From contig NZ_CP028858.1 of assembly GCF_003058365.1 (NCBI RefSeq), positions 1-64,000 on the forward strand: a DNA stretch of 64,000 bases, given 5' to 3'. Numbering within the stretch: the first letter of the stretch is position 1; each line of letters opens with the position of its first letter. Below are positions 53,373-61,799 of this stretch, piece after piece. The translations under genes and the position numbers were made by a program. The notes under the pieces were generated by a model that did not search any database, had not been told where the DNA came from, and saw nothing but the letters and a program-made list of their open reading frames with translations. This stretch comes from Halococcoides cellulosivorans (GTDB taxonomy: Archaea; Halobacteriota; Halobacteria; Halobacteriales; Haloarculaceae).

Positions 53373-53483
53373 TCAGCGGCGCGTCCGTCCCGAGCGGACG
53401 TATTCGAGCGCCGTCGAGAGCTGTCCGGGGTCGACGTTCTCGCCCACGACGTGCGCGAAACGGGGGTGGGGCTGGTCGTCCAT
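53373..53483 (-). CDS. 36-aa protein, candidate
   Basis: A short frame reading MDDQPHPRFAHVVGENVDPG then QLSTALEYVRSGRTRR and stop. It has strong G/C third-position bias, a clear charged pattern and a TATA box (CATAATAC) exactly 28-29 bp before its ATG, so a leaderless gene is likely. I do not recognise the family. It lies between the small ferredoxin and a zinc-ribbon protein gene. Confidence 0.65.
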   Translation of the reverse strand: MDDQPHPRFAHVVGENVDPGQLSTALEYVRSGRTRR

Positions 53484-53507
53484 ACAGTTCTACATTGTTT
53501 TTCGTGT

Positions 53508-53515
53508 GTATTATG
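53508..53515 (-). promoter_or_regulatory. TATA box of the 36-aa gene
   Basis: The minus strand reads CATAATAC, centred 28-29 bp before the ATG at 53483. Confidence 0.6.
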
Positions 53516-53616
53516 TGTGGTGGTCGGTACCACGGGCGGGGGGAGGGGAACGTCAGCCGGCACGCTGACGACACCACGATCGCAGCCTCCAAGGTGGCTC
53601 CCGCCCGCCCACCGGT

Positions 53617-54129
53617 ATGTACGCCGTCGTCGGCTGTCGGGACTGTGGGGCGTTCTGGGTGATCGAGGAGCGCCCCGAGAGCACCGAGTGCCCCCGGTGT
53701 GGGACACGGCACCCGACCGATCGGCTGAAGCGGTTCGTCGAGACCACCGACGCCGACGCCGCCCGGGAGGCCCGCGGCGCGATGCTCGCCGCCGACGCGG
53801 GCTTCGAGGAACTGTACGACCGCCTGGCGTCGTTCGACCGCCTCGACGCGGCCGCCGACGCGGCGGGGCCCGACCCGGACGAACTCCTCGCGGCCGCGGG
53901 GATCGACCCCGCGACCGCTGCCGACGCCGCGTCGCGCGATCGCTCCTCGCTGGGCCGCCTGGAAGTCGTACAGCGGGCGATCGAGCGGGCCGACCCCGCG
54001 ACGGAGGCGGCGATCGTCGAGCGCGCGACCGATCACGGCCTCGACGCCGAGACGGTCCACGAGGCGCTGGCGGCGCTGCGCGAACAGGGGACGGTCGTCG
54101 TCGCGGACGGTAGCTATCGACTGGTCTGA
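53617..54129 (+). CDS. DUF5817-type zinc-ribbon protein with winged-helix tail
   Basis: A 170-aa protein. The N-terminus MYAVVGCRDCGAFWVIEERP with Cys7-Cys10 and Cys25-Cys28 forms a zinc ribbon as in haloarchaeal DUF5817. The C-terminal half (about 100-168) has LGRLEVVQRAIERADPATEA, then HGLDAETVHEALAALREQGT, a winged-helix-like segment ending in a YRLV strand. A DNA- or RNA-binding role is likely. It follows the 36-aa gene divergently by 133 bp. Confidence 0.75.
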   Translation: MYAVVGCRDCGAFWVIEERPESTECPRCGTRHPTDRLKRFVETTDADAAREARGAMLAADAGFEELYDRLASFDRLDAAADAAGPDPDELLAAAGIDPATAADAASRDRSSLGRLEVVQRAIERADPATEAAIVERATDHGLDAETVHEALAALREQGTVVVADGSYRLV

Positions 54130-54213
54130 TGGCGGGGCCAGGTCTCTGTGGTCGGGGTCCGACCGGTCGATCGGCCGTGAACCTTGAAATGGGTGCCCGT
54201 CGAACGTAGTGCC

Positions 54214-54603
54214 ATGCCAGCGGATCCCGCGGACGAACACCTCGACAAGGTACTCGGCGTCGGCCTGGGCGTGGTCGCGATCGTCTCCGCGTTCCTCGCG
54301 CTCGGCTTCGCGATCTGGGGCCTGCCCTCCGGTGATGGCCTGTCGGTCGTGTTGGTCACGACGGGCCTCCTCTCGATCGCGTATCTCGTCGCCGGCGTCT
54401 ACGATACGGCGTACGCCAAACCCCGACGGGGTGTCTCGAATCTCACCGCGTCCGCGGGGATGGTGTTATCGTTCCTCGCGACGTTTGCGGCCGCTCCACA
54501 GCAGTTCATGGCCGCCGGCTTCGTGTTCATGATCGTCGCTGGCGGCGCGCTGATGATCTGTGGATTCCGTCTGAACGTCCTCGACCGTCTCCCGCAGGCG
54601 TGA
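54214..54603 (+). CDS. Four-helix membrane protein
   Basis: A 129-aa protein with four hydrophobic helices (about 13-36, 43-63, 76-95, 97-118) and short loops, N-terminus MPADPADEHLDKVLGVG. No recognised family. ATG 54214 has CCTTGAAATGG about 30 bp upstream. It ends 41 bp before the prenyltransferase-like gene on the same strand. Confidence 0.65.
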   Translation: MPADPADEHLDKVLGVGLGVVAIVSAFLALGFAIWGLPSGDGLSVVLVTTGLLSIAYLVAGVYDTAYAKPRRGVSNLTASAGMVLSFLATFAAAPQQFMAAGFVFMIVAGGALMICGFRLNVLDRLPQA

Positions 54604-54610
54604 GTCTGCA

Positions 54611-54620
54611 CGTTTATATG
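54611..54620 (+). promoter_or_regulatory. TATA box of the GGGP-synthase-like gene
   Basis: CGTTTATATG is centred 28 bp before the ATG at 54644. Confidence 0.65.
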
Positions 54621-54643
54621 TCGACCTCGCCTTTGGGCGAGCG

Positions 54644-55900
54644 ATGACGCTGTCAGTTCGTCGCGGCCTCGCCACGCTCGGGCGGACGGCGACGATCGTC
54701 GGCCGGCTCCTCGGGATTCGAGACTCGCCAGTGCCCGACGAGTGGACCCACGTGACGAAGATCGACCCAGAGCGCGGCAAGGACCTCCCGCTGTGCTTTC
54801 CGCTGTATCTCCAGCACACCAGTGCCGTCGAGGTCGGCGGGTCGACCGACGTCACCGACGCCAATACCGAGGAGACGCTGGAACTGGTCGCGAACCGTCC
54901 GCGTCCGGCGATCCAGGAGCCCTCGGGGGTCAAACAGATCACCGAGCGCACGCGCAGTCTCGCCTCGTTCATGGCGATCCCGGAGGTGCTCAACGGCGAC
55001 GTCGAGAGTTTGATCGGCACGCTCGGGGCCGGCGTCGAGTACCTCGACGAGGAACTCGCGCCCGAGGCCGTCGAGTCGGCCGCGGGGTGGCTCCCGCCCT
55101 GGCTCGCCGATCCCCTCACCGAGGCCGCGGTCGACTGGATCCTCGCGAGTGCGGCCTTCGAGGCGTATATCGTGATGAACCCCGACAGCGCCGCCGCGCG
55201 GGAGTCCGGGGTCACCGCCGACGACCTGCTCGACCCCCGGACGGCCAAACGACGTGCGATGGCCGCCGAGCGACACCTCGACAGCGAGATCGTCTATCTC
55301 GAATACTCGGGGACGTTCGGTGGGACCGAAGCGACGGCGATCCTCGAAGCCATCTCCGAGGGTGTGAGTCGCCCCCAGATCTGGTACGGTGGCGGCCTGG
55401 GCAACCGGGAGGATGCCCGCGCGGTCCTCGATGCGGGGGCGGACGCCGTCGTCGTCGGCAACGTCTTCCACGAGATCGCTGACGAACAGCGCTCGACCGT
55501 CCGGCGCGCGCTCACCGCGCTGGATCACGACGCCGACCGCGCGGCGATCGCGTCCTGGATCGACGACGCCGTCGACGTCTCCGCATCGAGTGCCGCGAGC
55601 TACCTCTCGACGAATCTGGACGTCGCCCGCCCCACCGAGCGCGCTCGTGAGTACCTGATCACGACGATCGCGACCGCGCTGGCGCTGGAGGCGGTCCGGG
55701 CGGAGTTGCCCGCCGATCCGGATCTGGCGGCCGTTGCCGACGCGGTCGCGCGGGCGGACCCGCCGGTACTGGACGAACTCGACGGGGTGGTGGATCGCGA
55801 CTGGGCCCGCGGCCTGCTGGTCGCGGCGCTGGCCGACAGCCTCGGCATCGAGACCGACCGCCCGGTCCAGCACCTCGCGGCGCCGATCGCGCACTCCTGA
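54644..55900 (+). CDS. PcrB/GGGP synthase-like prenyltransferase with C-terminal extension
   Basis: A 418-aa protein. The first ~285 residues match the TIM-barrel family of geranylgeranylglyceryl and heptaprenylglyceryl phosphate synthases: EWTHVTKIDPERGKDLP, YIVMNPDSAA, IVYLEYSGTFGGTEATA, WYGGGLGNREDARAVLDAGA then DAVVVGNVFHE. These make the first ether bond of archaeal lipids. It is longer than the usual ~250 aa because of about 130 extra residues at the C-terminus, mostly helical and acidic. It may be a diverged paralogue with a different prenyl chain. Confidence 0.82.
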   Translation: MTLSVRRGLATLGRTATIVGRLLGIRDSPVPDEWTHVTKIDPERGKDLPLCFPLYLQHTSAVEVGGSTDVTDANTEETLELVANRPRPAIQEPSGVKQITERTRSLASFMAIPEVLNGDVESLIGTLGAGVEYLDEELAPEAVESAAGWLPPWLADPLTEAAVDWILASAAFEAYIVMNPDSAAARESGVTADDLLDPRTAKRRAMAAERHLDSEIVYLEYSGTFGGTEATAILEAISEGVSRPQIWYGGGLGNREDARAVLDAGADAVVVGNVFHEIADEQRSTVRRALTALDHDADRAAIASWIDDAVDVSASSAASYLSTNLDVARPTERAREYLITTIATALALEAVRAELPADPDLAAVADAVARADPPVLDELDGVVDRDWARGLLVAALADSLGIETDRPVQHLAAPIAHS

Positions 55901-55910
55901 CGGGGAGAAC

Positions 55911-55920
55911 CCTTTTTGCC
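55911..55920 (+). promoter_or_regulatory. TATA-like element of dacZ
   Basis: CCTTTTTGCC is centred about 26 bp before the ATG at 55942. The T-run could also end the upstream transcript. Confidence 0.5.
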
Positions 55921-55941
55921 CGACCGCGCGAATCTATCCCA

Positions 55942-56754
55942 ATGAGTTCCCTCCGGTCGATTTTCGAGTCGATCACCGCCGACGTCGACGGGGTCTTGCT
56001 TTTCTCACCGAGTCAGGATCAGTACGAGGAGGTGACCGCCGATGGAGACGACCCGCCGATCGTCGTCGGCCCCTCCAACGAGGTCGACGCCGCAACCTTT
56101 GTCGAACTCCCGCTGGATTTCTCCGATCCGACCGAGCGGATCCGCTTCGGCCTCGAGGGCGCGATCGCGACCGATCTGCTCGCCGGCGACGCCGTGGTGG
56201 TCTGTGTCATGGGGATGTTCACCGCCGCTCCGGACACCATCGTGCGCGTGCGCGCCGACGAGTTCAGCCGCTCGGGGGTGTACGACCTGTTCGCGAACTC
56301 CCGGGCCGACCCGAGCGTGATTCGCGACGTCTTCGAGGTCGCCGTCGAACTCGGGCGGAAAGGCCAGAAAGGCAAGCCCGTCGGGGCCCTGTTCGTCGTC
56401 GGCGACGCCGGCACGGTGATGAACAAGTCTCGCCCACTCTCCTACAACCCCTTCGAGAAGTCCCACGTCCACGTCGGTGACCCCATCGTGAACGTCATGC
56501 TCAAGGAGTTCTCCCGCCTGGACGGGGCCTTTGTCATCTCGGATTCGGGCAAAATCGTCTCCGCGTACCGGTATCTCGAACCCGCCGCCGAGGGCGTCGA
56601 CATCCCGAAAGGATTGGGTGCGCGTCACATGGCCGCGGGCGCGATCACGCGCGACACGGGGTCGATCGCGGTCGTGTTGAGCGAGAGCGACGGCATGGTT
56701 CGGGCGTTCAAGGCGGGTGAACTCGTCCTCGAACTGGATCCGGAGGCATACTGA
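55942..56754 (+). CDS. dacZ: Diadenylate cyclase DacZ
   Basis: A 270-aa enzyme that makes c-di-AMP from two ATP. The DisA-type nucleotide-binding domain has the DGA motif in LDGAFVISDSG (about 192-202) and the RHM variant in GLGARHMAAGAITRDTGSIA (about 223-242). An N-terminal domain (about 1-110) precedes it. In Haloferax, DacZ is the c-di-AMP synthase and is linked to osmotic control. Its stop overlaps the start of the MscS-like gene, supporting that link. Confidence 0.9.
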   Translation: MSSLRSIFESITADVDGVLLFSPSQDQYEEVTADGDDPPIVVGPSNEVDAATFVELPLDFSDPTERIRFGLEGAIATDLLAGDAVVVCVMGMFTAAPDTIVRVRADEFSRSGVYDLFANSRADPSVIRDVFEVAVELGRKGQKGKPVGALFVVGDAGTVMNKSRPLSYNPFEKSHVHVGDPIVNVMLKEFSRLDGAFVISDSGKIVSAYRYLEPAAEGVDIPKGLGARHMAAGAITRDTGSIAVVLSESDGMVRAFKAGELVLELDPEAY

Positions 56755-57539
56755 TGGCCGCCGTCGGTGTCGCCCTCCCCGACCTGGCGCCGATCGGCGC
56801 GGACCTGCTGGTGGTCGCGGTCGCCGCCGCGATCGTCGGGCCGGCGGCGGCGCTGATCGTCCGCTACGTCGCCCGGCGGATCCTGGAGGAGGCGGGGATC
56901 GAACAGAGCGTCGAGGGGACGGTCTTCGACCGGTCGATCCGTCGCCTGGGGCTGTCGACGATCGGCTTTTTCGCGCTCCTGCCCGCCCTGTTCATCTACG
57001 CGCTGACGGTGCTGGTCGCGTTGAACACCACCCAACTCCTCCGGACGGAACTGTCCGCGAGCGCGACCGCCCTGTTCCCGAACGTCTTCGTCGCCATCGT
57101 GTTCGTCGTCGTCGGCCTGATCGCCGGTGACAAGGCCGGGTTGATGCTCGAAGAACGTCTGAAGGGCGTCAAACTCCCGCAGGTTCGGATCGTCGCTGAC
57201 GGCGTCAAGTGGTCGATTTTCTTCCTCGCGGCACTGCTCGGGTTGACCCAGATCGGTATCGCGACGCTCCCGCTGGTGGTCGTCCTCGCGGGCTATCTGT
57301 TCGCCCTCGTCGTCTTCGGCGCGGTCGCCTTTCGCGTGCCGCTGTCGGCGGCCGCCGCCGGCGCGTACCTCCTCTTGAGCGAACCGTACAGTATCGGGGA
57401 CGAGGTCGTCGTCGACGACCACCGCGGGATCGTCCAGGAGGTCGACCTGTTCGTCACGCACATCGAACGGGACACCGAGGAGTACATCGTCCCGAACCAC
57501 CGCGTCCTCCGGTCTGGCATCGTTCGCGTTCGGGAGTGA
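56754..57539 (+). CDS. MscS-like mechanosensitive channel family protein
   Basis: A 261-aa protein with four or five hydrophobic helices (about 14-38, 62-90, 97-122, 155-180, 185-208) followed by a soluble beta domain with YSIGDEVVVDDHRGIVQEVD, the MscS core sequence. The C-terminal part is short. It shares one base with the dacZ stop (TGATG). It would release osmolytes under hypo-osmotic stress, and c-di-AMP could gate or adjust it (inference from the operon). Confidence 0.85.
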   Translation: MAAVGVALPDLAPIGADLLVVAVAAAIVGPAAALIVRYVARRILEEAGIEQSVEGTVFDRSIRRLGLSTIGFFALLPALFIYALTVLVALNTTQLLRTELSASATALFPNVFVAIVFVVVGLIAGDKAGLMLEERLKGVKLPQVRIVADGVKWSIFFLAALLGLTQIGIATLPLVVVLAGYLFALVVFGAVAFRVPLSAAAAGAYLLLSEPYSIGDEVVVDDHRGIVQEVDLFVTHIERDTEEYIVPNHRVLRSGIVRVRE

Positions 57540-57657
57540 GTCGCCGCGGGGACGCTGAGGGACTCGACCGGCCAGCGCCGGCGACGTCTCGTTCCCGGTG
57601 GCGGAACCGAACGCTTATCATTTGTCGTGTGCAGAATTGGGTATACCAAACACAACT

Positions 57658-58782
57658 ATGTCGACACAGACTGGATCCATCTGGAAGGGCTCTCCGAGGC
57701 TGGAACGGGTCGTCGAACAGTTCGGTCCGCAGTGGTTCGGATCGACGATGGGGACGGGCGCGCTCGGCGTCGCGCTCTCGATGGTGGCCGCGGCGACCGG
57801 CGTGGGGGCCGTGCAGGTCGTCGCCCGGGCGTTCGTCGTGCTGACGGCGCTGTTGACGGTCGCGTTCACGATCCCCTGGCTCGTCCGGACGGTCACGCAT
57901 CCCGAGCAGGTTCGGGCGGACCTCGCGCATCCGATCCGGAGTCAGTTCTTCCCGACGATGCCGATCACGCTGATCGTCCTGGGACTGGGTATCGCGCGCA
58001 CGATGGGCGGCGTCCTCTCTCAGGCGATCTTGCGCCCGGCGCTGACACTACTATTCGTGCTGGGGAGCGCCGGGATCGTGGCCTTCGGCTTTCTGTTGGT
58101 CGTCTTGCTCTTCACCAACGACGACATCGCGATCGATCACGGCGTGTTCGCGTGGTACATCCCGCCGGTGAGCCACCTCGTCATCCCGCTGTTGGGCTTC
58201 TGGCTGGTCGAACAGTATTACGCCGGGACGGCGACCGGGGCGCTCTTTTTCGCCGTCTCGACGATGGCGATCGGGGTGGGAACGTTCATGTTCCTGTTCG
58301 TCGGGTCGATCGTCTTCCACCGGTACGCCTACGGGAGTCTCCCGCCGGAGAAACTCGCCCCAACCTTTGTGATCGGCCTCGCGCCGACCGCGATCCTGGT
58401 CGTCGCGATCGGTCGCCTGATCGGCGCGCTGGAGGCGGGGGTCGGTCTCTCGATCGCCGTCGAGCCACTCGTCCCCTTCCTGAAACTGCTCGCACTCGGA
58501 CTCTGGGGGTTCACCGCGTGGTGGTTCGTGTTGACGCTGTCGCTGGTCGCCCACTACGTCGCCCGGCGTGACCACCCGTTCTTTTTCACGTGGTGGGCGT
58601 ACACGTTCCCCACGGCGGCGGTCGCCATCGCCTCGGGCGTGATGGCCCACCTGTTCGGGACGGTGGTCTTCGAGGCCGCGCTGATCGCGATCACCACGCT
58701 GTTGACGGCCGTCTGGATCGTCACCGCGACGCTCACGGGTCGGATGATCCTCCGCGGGCAGGCGTTCCGCCCCGAGGATTAG
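57658..58782 (+). CDS. TDT family transporter (tellurite-resistance/dicarboxylate type)
   Basis: A 374-aa protein with about ten hydrophobic helices, starting QFGPQWFGSTMGTGALGVAL, the TehA/Mae1-like TDT family N-terminus. Members move C4-dicarboxylates, sulfite or act as anion channels. The stop overlaps the convergent DtxR-like gene by 4 bp. An ACGCTTATCATTTG element about 40 bp upstream could be the promoter. Substrate unknown. Confidence 0.85.
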   Translation: MSTQTGSIWKGSPRLERVVEQFGPQWFGSTMGTGALGVALSMVAAATGVGAVQVVARAFVVLTALLTVAFTIPWLVRTVTHPEQVRADLAHPIRSQFFPTMPITLIVLGLGIARTMGGVLSQAILRPALTLLFVLGSAGIVAFGFLLVVLLFTNDDIAIDHGVFAWYIPPVSHLVIPLLGFWLVEQYYAGTATGALFFAVSTMAIGVGTFMFLFVGSIVFHRYAYGSLPPEKLAPTFVIGLAPTAILVVAIGRLIGALEAGVGLSIAVEPLVPFLKLLALGLWGFTAWWFVLTLSLVAHYVARRDHPFFFTWWAYTFPTAAVAIASGVMAHLFGTVVFEAALIAITTLLTAVWIVTATLTGRMILRGQAFRPED

Positions 58783-59228
58783 GGAGCGAGCGTCGGGCAG
58801 TCGCTCGCCGTGGTCGCCTCACAGGCTGTCTGGCAGGTCCGGTCGATCTCTCCGTGCATCGCCTCGATCGCCGCGGCGGGCAGCGACCGCCCGACGCGAT
58901 AGGCCCGCTGGACCGCCATCTCGACGTCGAGGTGGCGCTCGAAATACTGTTCGACGGTACAGCGCCGCCAGAGGATCTCCCGGGCGATTCGCTCGCCGCG
59001 ATCGGTGAGTTCGACGCCCTCGTAGGGGGTGTACGCGACGAAGCCGCGATCCGCGAACGCCTCGACCATCTCGGTGACGCTCGCCGCACTCACGCCGAGA
59101 GAGTCCGCGAGCGCGCCGTTGCTGATCGGCGGGTCGGACCGCAACTGGCGGTCGAGAATCCCGCAGAGGTACCGTCCTTCCCCCGGACTGACGGGCCGAT
59201 CGTCTGCGTCGAGTGTGGACTTACTCAT
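58779..59228 (-). CDS. DtxR-like metal-dependent regulator
   Basis: A 149-aa protein. Winged helix (about 15-75: SNGALADSLGVSAASVTEMV then EAFADRGFV) and a helical dimerisation domain (about 80-130) as in DtxR/SirR regulators. The C-terminus has CQTACEATTASDC, cysteines that may hold metal, while the family's usual His-rich metal site is not obvious. Overlaps the upstream winged-helix gene by 8 bp. It may control metal uptake; no transporter is next to it except the TDT gene. Confidence 0.8.
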   Translation of the reverse strand: MSKSTLDADDRPVSPGEGRYLCGILDRQLRSDPPISNGALADSLGVSAASVTEMVEAFADRGFVAYTPYEGVELTDRGERIAREILWRRCTVEQYFERHLDVEMAVQRAYRVGRSLPAAAIEAMHGEIDRTCQTACEATTASDCPTLAP

Positions 59229-59637
59229 CGGTGCGCCAGTAGACGATCGTCCGGCCGGTCTTGCGACACTCGCAGTCACCCCGATCGACCAGCGCGTCGA
59301 GTTTACTCCGGGCCGACTGGGTGGTGACATCCAGTCGCTGAGCGACGTCGCTGGTCGTCACGGCCGGGCCGTCCACGGCGTCGAACACCGCTCGCACTGC
59401 GTCGAGGGTGAGTTCCTCGGTGTATCGGCCCTTTCCGTCGCGCGAGCGCCGACCGCCCCCGCCTCGGTCACCGTGGGGGCCCGTCCCGTCGCAGTTGCCG
59501 TCCCGTGGTCCGCCGCGCTTTCGACCGGCAGGCCCCCGGTTCGACGATGGCGATCCGTGGGCGGGTCCACTGGCCACCTTTCCGCCACGCGACTTGCCGG
59601 TCCGCGCGCTCGATCGGCCGGTGTCGTGATCGGACAT
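59221..59637 (-). CDS. Winged-helix protein with long Gly/Arg-rich tail
   Basis: A 138-aa protein. A disordered N-terminus (about 1-68) rich in Gly, Arg, Ser and Lys precedes a winged-helix domain (about 72-138: VRAVFDAVDGPAVTTSDVAQ then RLDVTTQSARSKLDALVDRG). Basic tail plus DNA-binding domain suggests a chromatin-like or regulatory protein. Translationally coupled to the DtxR-like gene. Confidence 0.65.
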   Translation of the reverse strand: MSDHDTGRSSARTGKSRGGKVASGPAHGSPSSNRGPAGRKRGGPRDGNCDGTGPHGDRGGGGRRSRDGKGRYTEELTLDAVRAVFDAVDGPAVTTSDVAQRLDVTTQSARSKLDALVDRGDCECRKTGRTIVYWRTDE

Positions 59638-59723
59638 GCCCGATCGTTCACGCCCGACCAGCAAAATCCTTCTGGTGGTGCGGTATTGGTACTGCCAACT
59701 GGCTCGGTCGCGTCGAGCGCCCC

Positions 59724-60503
59724 TCAGAGGTCGATTCGCGATCCCGCACCGACCCGGACGAAGGCCTCCCCGAACCGATCGTCGAGGGCGCGCCGGGCGA
59801 CCTGCCCGGTGCAGTGGGTCGGCGCGATCCGTTCGATCCGGCCGTCGAGCCAGTCGACGATCGGCGCGATCGCCTCGCGGGAGTCTGCTCGAAGGTGGGT
59901 CCCGCCGACGACGGTCCGGACGGGCCGATCGAAGACCGATTCGGCGTACGCGATCGTGTTCCGCAGACCGGCGTGACAGCAGCCCAGTACGAGGCTGACG
60001 CCATCGGAACTCTCGACGGCGAGCGACTGGTCGTCACGCACGGGATCGTCGACCAGTTCGCCGTCCTCGCGGATCTCGCCCGTCCGACTGTCGGGGTACT
60101 CGCGGGGAATCTCCCCGAGTGCGTGGATTCCGGGCCGGAGTTCGACGGGGTCGGTGTGGGTCTTCACGTCGATCCGCGATTCGAGCCACTCGCGGTCGTA
60201 GCGCATCCCGATCGGCTCGTCGCCGTGATATTTACCCTCGAACGCAGCCGGGTGACAGTAGAGGTCGTCGGCGTCGTCGAGGAAGTCGGGCAGTGCGGTC
60301 GTGTGGTCGTAGTGCCCGTGGCTCAAGACGATCGTCTCGAACGGGCCCTCGTCGAGCAGTGCGGCGTTGTGGGCCGCGACGCCGGTCTGGCCCGTATCAT
60401 AGAGGAGGTCGTCGATCGCCGCGGAAAAGCCCCACTCGGCGCGCAGGCCTTTCGGTCGAGAGCCTTTCACTTCGTTGTCCGCGAGGATGGTGACGGTGGG
60501 CAT
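59724..60503 (-). CDS. Metallo-beta-lactamase fold hydrolase
   Basis: A 259-aa MBL-fold protein with the metal motif S-H62-G-H64-Y-D66-H67 and later His residues in CCHAGLRNTI, VVGGTHLRADSRE and PTHCTGQ. It matches a family related to dihydropterin phosphate synthase and to proteins found with NifX-like partners. It follows the NifX-like gene on the same strand by 16 bp, so they form an operon. Substrate unknown. Confidence 0.85.
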   Translation of the reverse strand: MPTVTILADNEVKGSRPKGLRAEWGFSAAIDDLLYDTGQTGVAAHNAALLDEGPFETIVLSHGHYDHTTALPDFLDDADDLYCHPAAFEGKYHGDEPIGMRYDREWLESRIDVKTHTDPVELRPGIHALGEIPREYPDSRTGEIREDGELVDDPVRDDQSLAVESSDGVSLVLGCCHAGLRNTIAYAESVFDRPVRTVVGGTHLRADSREAIAPIVDWLDGRIERIAPTHCTGQVARRALDDRFGEAFVRVGAGSRIDL

Positions 60504-60519
60504 GGTGGTGACTTATCTC

Positions 60520-60945
60520 TCAGTGGGAGTGTCCGTCGCCGTGGTCGTGGTCGTGATCGTGACCGCCGCCGTCGCCATGACCACCGTCGCCGTGGCCCGA
60601 ACAGTGCGACCCGTCGGGGGTCGCCCGGTCGAGATCGTCGTCCTCGAACGCCTCTACCGCGTCGCGGACGCTTCCCTCGGCTCCACAGTAGACCTCGATG
60701 TCGAGCGCGTCGAATCGCTCGACGGCTTTCTGGCCGAGATTCCCACAGACGAGTGCGTCTGCGCCCGTATCGGCCACGATCTGGGGCGGTGAGCCACTCC
60801 CGCCGTGGTGGCGCCCGTCGTTGTCGATCACCTCGACGCTGTCGCTGTCGGTGTCGACCAGCGAGTAGTTCGGGGCCCGCCCGAAGTGGCCCGAGACTGG
60901 CGCGTCGAGTCCGCCGTCGTCGAGACTCGGCACACAGATCAGCAT
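60520..60945 (-). CDS. NifX/NafY-like dinitrogenase cofactor domain protein
   Basis: A 141-aa protein with the NifX-like domain (FGRAPNYSLVDTDSDSVEVI, HHGGSGSPPQIVADTGADAL, VCGNLGQKAV) and a histidine-rich tail with alternating His, Asp and Gly (HGDGGHGDGGGHDHDHDHGD) that likely binds metal. There is no nitrogenase gene here; the family also occurs in archaea without nitrogen fixation, where it may bind iron-sulfur or metal cofactors. Start ATG 60945. Operon with the MBL gene. Confidence 0.85.
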   Translation of the reverse strand: MLICVPSLDDGGLDAPVSGHFGRAPNYSLVDTDSDSVEVIDNDGRHHGGSGSPPQIVADTGADALVCGNLGQKAVERFDALDIEVYCGAEGSVRDAVEAFEDDDLDRATPDGSHCSGHGDGGHGDGGGHDHDHDHGDGHSH

Positions 60946-61073
60946 GGATCGCAACAATCTCCGCTTCCCAGTCGCTTGATGGTTCCGGTCGTCGGGAGTG
61001 GACGGCCGGTGAGACGTGATTGATCGGACACTGTGGACAAATCGCTGACTCGGTGTTCGGATCGACCCAACGC

Positions 61074-61700
61074 TCACCGCTGCGCTGCGAGTGCGACGAA
61101 CGACCCCTCTCCGTGGCCCGCCTCGACCGGGTCTGGGCCGTCAGCGTCGGCGTCCTCGAACAGCGTCTGCGCGGTCGCCTGCTCGGTGAAGCCAGCATCT
61201 TCGAGCGCGTCCAGAATATTTGCCGTCGAGTGAAAAATAGCCTCGCGATAGAACGAGTCGGCCGCCGCTCGCTCTCGATAGCGCCGTCCGAGCGGGCTCT
61301 CGCGGTCGATATGGCCGACGAGGATCGTCGCGCCGGGCCGGAGCACCCGGCCGGCTTCGGCGAGCGCCCGATCGAGGTCGTCCAGAAAACAGACCGTCGT
61401 CACTACGAGCGCGGTGTCGAACCGATCGCTGGCGACCGGTAGCGACTCGGCGACGCCGACGAGGGGCCGAACGCCGCGCTCGCGGGCCCTCGCGAGCATC
61501 GCGACGGACGGATCGACGCCGACGCTCACGCGAAGCGGCGCGGCGAATCGCCCGGTCCCGACGCCGATCGCGAGTCCACGACCGATCGTCGAGGGCGCGA
61601 CGCGACGGAGCGCGGCGAGTTCGGACCGGTAGACGGCCGCGTGTGTGTCGAACCACGCGTCGTACTCGGCCGCCCGCCGATCGAACGGGTTCTTCGACAC
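61074..61700 (-). CDS. SAM-dependent methyltransferase
   Basis: A 208-aa class I methyltransferase. The AdoMet motif I reads RGLAIGVGTGRFAAPL; motif II VGVDPSVAMLARARE; then SLPVASDRFDTALVVTTVCF and VLRPGATILVGHIDRES. A cytoplasmic small-molecule methyltransferase is likely, substrate unknown. The start is GTG at 61700, because the sequence before is not coding-like and begins the family-like SKNPFDRRAAEYDAWF. Confidence 0.85.
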   Translation of the reverse strand: MSKNPFDRRAAEYDAWFDTHAAVYRSELAALRRVAPSTIGRGLAIGVGTGRFAAPLRVSVGVDPSVAMLARARERGVRPLVGVAESLPVASDRFDTALVVTTVCFLDDLDRALAEAGRVLRPGATILVGHIDRESPLGRRYRERAAADSFYREAIFHSTANILDALEDAGFTEQATAQTLFEDADADGPDPVEAGHGEGSFVALAAQR

Positions 61701-61799
61701 GATCGTCCGTTCGGCGTGGGGAACCACCAGCCTTCTGCCGGGGGCACCGACAGCCGAGACGACCGATCGATTGAGGGCGATCCCGCCCCGAGGGTGGGC

